A stretch of DNA of 7,905 nt from Clostridia bacterium (lineage in GTDB: Bacteria; Bacillota; Clostridia; Oscillospirales; Acutalibacteraceae): NCBI GenBank assembly GCA_900772705.1, contig CAAGRQ010000172.1, forward strand, positions 1 to 7,905, in the 5' to 3' direction. The notes beneath the pieces are model-generated. The model was not told the DNA's origin, searched no databases, and saw only the letters and a program-made list of their open reading frames with translations. This document shows, piece after piece, positions 6,465 to 7,905 of the stretch. The position numbers and the translations under genes are program-made. Positions within the stretch are counted from its first letter, which is position 1. The number at the start of each line of letters is the position of its first letter.

Positions 6465-6503
6465 AAGAAGTCTTAATTATTAAGGCTTCTTTTTTCTTTT
6501 TTT
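6465..6503 (+). terminator. Terminator of tRNA-Ser(GCU)
   Basis: AAGAAGTCTTAA (6465-6476), loop TTA and TTAAGGCTTCTT (6480-6491) form a 12-pair stem with one G-U pair, followed by a long T-rich tail to 6503. It begins four bases after the encoded CCA. Confidence 0.9.
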
Positions 6504-6511
6504 GTCTGTTG

Positions 6512-6541
6512 AAAAAGAAAGAAGCCATCCTTAGATGGCTT
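6512..6541 (-). terminator. Terminator of the sigma / zinc-ribbon unit
   Basis: On the minus strand AAGCCATC, loop TAAG and GATGGCTT make an eight-pair stem (6534-6541 with 6522-6529), followed by CTTTCTTTTTC. It lies 25 bases after the zinc-ribbon stop and faces the tRNA terminator, as expected between convergent units. Confidence 0.85.
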
Positions 6542-6566
6542 AATAACTACTGCTTATTTGAGTTTG

Positions 6567-6842
6567 TTACTGTTCGTTTCTTTTTGCGAAACATTCGCTG
6601 CAATACACAGGGCGTCCGTCTGTCGGCTTAAAGGGCACAACACATGACTTTCCGCACTCTGCACAGGTAGCTTCGTGATTTTCTCTCGGAGCTTTAGCGG
6701 CATTTTTTCTTGCAATTCTGCAATCTTTGCAACGTTGAGGTTCGTTTACAAAACCTTTTTCCGCATAGAACTCCTGCTCGCCGGCAGTAAAGATAAATTC
6801 TTTACCGCAGTCCTTACAAACTAATGTCTTATCTTCGTACAT
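6567..6842 (-). CDS. Double zinc-ribbon protein (zf-trcl plus CxxC-x17-CxxC)
   Basis: A 91-residue soluble protein built of two four-cysteine zinc sites. The first uses C9/C12 and C38/C41 around the motif EFIFTAGEQEFYAEKG, which is the zf-trcl zinc-ribbon signature. The second uses C60/C63 and C81/C84, exactly 17 residues apart, with an extra C67. A basic linker RIARKNAAKAPRENH joins them. No enzymatic residues are seen; nucleic-acid or protein binding is the usual guess for such ribbons, and no function is established to my knowledge. GAGGTG (6850-6855) lies seven bases before the ATG, supporting this start. It follows the sigma-factor gene by 128 bases on the same strand with no obvious terminator between. 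It is probably transcribed from the sigma promoter and ends at the terminator at 6512-6541. Confidence 0.88.
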   Translation of the reverse strand: MYEDKTLVCKDCGKEFIFTAGEQEFYAEKGFVNEPQRCKDCRIARKNAAKAPRENHEATCAECGKSCVVPFKPTDGRPVYCSECFAKRNEQ

Positions 6843-6970
6843 AGCTTTCCACCTCTCTTAAGATTTTGCCGGGGAAAAGGCGTCGGAACTTCTTTCCTTT
6901 GGTTTTGCCGACGGTATCCGCCTTACGAATGTCGCCGGACTTTGCAGTATTAACTAAGTCCGAACCTTGA
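6843..6970 (-). other. Structured intergenic leader between sigma factor and zinc-ribbon gene
   Basis: This 128-base gap is long for an operon of this kind and looks more GC-rich than its surroundings. CGGACTT/AAGTCCG (6936-6942 with 6956-6962) form a perfect seven-pair stem over a 13-base loop. CGTCGG/CCGACG (6881-6886 with 6908-6913) form a six-pair stem. Neither is followed by a T-run in a terminator-like way. One frame stays open through the gap (7020 down to 6829, 63 codons, very basic, overlapping both neighbours). It has no good ribosome binding site and no family I recognise, so I do not call it a gene. Confidence 0.35.
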
Positions 6971-7528
6971 TTATTCAAAAGAAACTTGAGAAAGCTTCTT
7001 GCGAATTCTTTGCATTGCATTATCTACAGCTTTTGGAGTCTTGTCCAACTTTTGCGCCGTTTCGGCATATGAGCAACCCATTATGTGAAGCCTTAAAACT
7101 TCGTTTTCAAAACTGGATAACTCCTCGTAAAGCACATTGCTGAGCACGCTTACGCTCTCGCTTGCCATATATTCGTCCTCTGCGCTCAAATGCACCTTTT
7201 CGTCAAATATATCTTCATTCTCTATTGATACAATATTTGACTGCGGTATATCCTTTAAGCGAGAAGCCTTTTTGATTGCTGTGATAATTGAGTTGTTTAT
7301 ACAGTGCGAGGCATATGTAGTAAATAATGTGCCCTTGCTTTCGTTAAACGATTTTATTGCCGCAAGTAATCCTATCAATCCCTCTTGAATTATATCGTCT
7401 TTTTCGAGGGGCGCATTTCGAAATTTGGCGGCGGCACCGTCAACCAAATATTTGTACTTTATAATCAACTCGTTAATTGCTTCTTCGTCATTTCTGCGTG
7501 AAAGCAAATCGTTTTCGGATGTGTTCAT
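6971..7528 (-). CDS. SigH-like sigma-70 family RNA polymerase sigma factor
   Basis: A 185-residue alternative sigma factor that would direct RNA polymerase to a special promoter set. Region 2 spans about residues 15-90. It contains EKDDIIQEGLIGLLAAIKSF (42-61) for core binding and TTYASHCINNSIITAIKKASR (70-90) for -10 recognition. Region 4 is the helix-turn-helix SYAETAQKLDKTPKAVDNAM (153-172), followed by QRIRKKL. The overall pattern, including KAVDNAMQRIRKKL, is that of the SigH (sigma-30) group of spore formers. It is about 30 residues shorter than typical SigH and lacks the usual secE/nusG neighbourhood, so it may be a paralogue rather than the sporulation SigH itself. The ATG has GGAGGG four bases upstream, a slightly tight spacing, but no better start exists. 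It has its own promoter and is followed by a zinc-ribbon gene on the same strand. Confidence 0.88.
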   Translation of the reverse strand: MNTSENDLLSRRNDEEAINELIIKYKYLVDGAAAKFRNAPLEKDDIIQEGLIGLLAAIKSFNESKGTLFTTYASHCINNSIITAIKKASRLKDIPQSNIVSIENEDIFDEKVHLSAEDEYMASESVSVLSNVLYEELSSFENEVLRLHIMGCSYAETAQKLDKTPKAVDNAMQRIRKKLSQVSFE

Positions 7529-7546
7529 AAACCCTCCGATAAATAA

Positions 7547-7575
7547 ATAATATAATAATTTATATCGGTTGTCAA
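7547..7575 (-). promoter_or_regulatory. Promoter of the sigma-factor gene
   Basis: On the minus strand TTGACA (7575-7570), a 17-base spacer and TATTAT (7552-7547) form a near-consensus vegetative promoter. It lies between the ychF stop and the sigma gene. The transcript should start near 7540, so the leader is very short and almost entirely ribosome binding site (GGAGGG at 7532-7537). Confidence 0.75.
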
Positions 7576-7598
7576 CAATTTATACAAAATTTATATCG
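7557..7598 (-). repeat. Direct repeats around the sigma-gene -35 box
   Basis: The 11-mer CGATATAAATT occurs at 7598-7588 and 7567-7557 on the minus strand, 31 bases apart. Its core TATAAATT also occurs at 7584-7577. Core starts are 11 and 20 bases apart, close to one and two DNA turns. The copies flank TTGACA and enter the spacer. This could be a phased operator; in such AT-rich DNA chance is also plausible. Confidence 0.4.
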
Positions 7599-7613
7599 AA
7601 ATAAGATGATTTT

Positions 7614-7667
7614 TTATACATTAAACCTAAACAGTACAATGTCTCCGTCATTCATTACATAGTGCAT
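7614..7667 (-). pseudogene. ychF: C-terminal remnant of ychF (redox-regulated ATPase)
   Basis: The minus strand reads MHYVMNDGDIVLFRFNV and stops at 7614-7616. The ending DGD(I/V)xxFRFNV is the highly conserved C-terminus of the YchF/OLA1 ATPase, in its TGS domain. The same frame stays open for some codons to the right (NNIIKRR), but these do not resemble the LRxEGK(D/E) expected there. Beyond about 7690 the DNA is GC-rich and codes for a different protein in another frame. So about 95% of ychF is missing, and these codons probably have no translation start of their own. The short length makes the match motif-based only. Confidence 0.6.
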
Positions 7668-7683
7668 TCTCCTTTTTATGATG

Positions 7684-7905
7684 TTATTTTTTCCCCGGGA
7701 AGATACTCTGGGGAGGAATATACGAACCATTGAGCCGGATCTCAAAGTGGCAGTGGTTGCCGCTGGAGCGGCCCGTGCTGCCCACGTAGCCGATGAGCTG
7801 GCCCTGCTTGACGCTCTGGCCCGCGTGGACGGTCAGGGACAGGCAGTGTGCATACACCGAGGTGTACCCGCTGCCGTGGCTGATGATGACCGAGTAGCCG
7901 TAGCC
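7684..7905 (-). CDS. C-terminal fragment of an M23-family peptidoglycan endopeptidase
   Basis: The last 73 codons of a zinc metallopeptidase that cuts peptide cross-links of the cell wall; the rest lies outside the window. The fragment opens with GYGYSVIISHGSGYTSVYAH, where the final His is the conserved active-site residue. It continues through VKQGQLIGYVGSTG to GNHCHFEIRLNG, whose HxH supplies the last zinc ligand. The protein ends PGKK and then TAA, shortly after the usual M23 end, so the C-terminus is probably natural. The first zinc ligands (HxxxD) would lie beyond the right edge. The coding is strongly GC-rich, with G or C in most third positions, quite unlike every other gene in the window. 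It runs directly into the ychF tail with only 16 bases between, which suggests foreign or mis-joined DNA. Confidence 0.88.
   Translation of the reverse strand, partial: GYGYSVIISHGSGYTSVYAHCLSLTVHAGQSVKQGQLIGYVGSTGRSSGNHCHFEIRLNGSYIPPQSIFPGKK

Noticed and set aside
6829..7020. A 63-codon minus-strand frame overlapping the sigma and zinc-ribbon genes.
   Set aside because: It has no ribosome binding site at its ATG and no recognised family, and it overlaps two well-supported genes. It is mentioned under the leader instead of as a gene.

Overview
The window is AT-rich, low-GC Firmicute DNA, most probably from a gut-type Clostridia lineage. The evidence is codon and base composition, strong AGGAGG ribosome binding sites, consensus TTGACA/TATAAT promoters, an ornithine-acetyl-cycle arginine operon, a SigH-like sigma factor and the zf-trcl and DUF6512 families. 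Only the last ~220 bases on the right are GC-rich and look foreign to the rest.

Right to left on the minus strand, the core is an intact operon argC-argJ-argB-argD-argF (114-5286). It makes citrulline from N-acetylglutamyl phosphate onward: ArgB and ArgC activate and reduce N-acetylglutamate, ArgD transaminates, ArgJ recycles the acetyl group and ArgF carbamoylates ornithine. Gaps are 24, 23, 3 and -4 bases, and each gene has a clear ribosome binding site. It is headed by a TTGACA-16-TATAAT promoter and, further upstream, an 18-bp ARG box matching the classical ArgR/AhrC consensus at every specified position. No argG, argH or carAB is present. Left of argF, on the plus strand, is the C-terminal part of a ThrE-type threonine/serine exporter whose frame runs into the argF 3' end.

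Upstream of the operon are a five-helix DUF6512 membrane protein (5423-5956) with its own terminator, then two divergent serine tRNA genes: UGA on minus (6106-6194) and GCU on plus (6371-6461). Each has a recognisable promoter, and the two have almost identical terminators. A stray T-arm of another tRNA lies at 6026-6051, and a 9+9 bp palindrome covers the promoter of the GCU gene.

The right part holds a minus-strand pair: a SigH-like sigma-70 factor (6971-7528) with its own promoter, followed by a 91-residue double zinc-ribbon protein (6567-6842) after a 128-base leader. Beyond the sigma promoter is the last ~18 codons of ychF (stop at 7614). Upstream of these codons ychF homology stops abruptly and GC-rich DNA encoding the C-terminus of an M23 peptidase begins (7684-7905). 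This is either a recombination/insertion junction or an assembly chimera, and it is the most anomalous point of the window.

I see no CRISPR array, insertion sequence, toxin-antitoxin pair or defence system. Most of the window is ordinary housekeeping DNA; the unusual signals are at the two ends and in the tRNA region.
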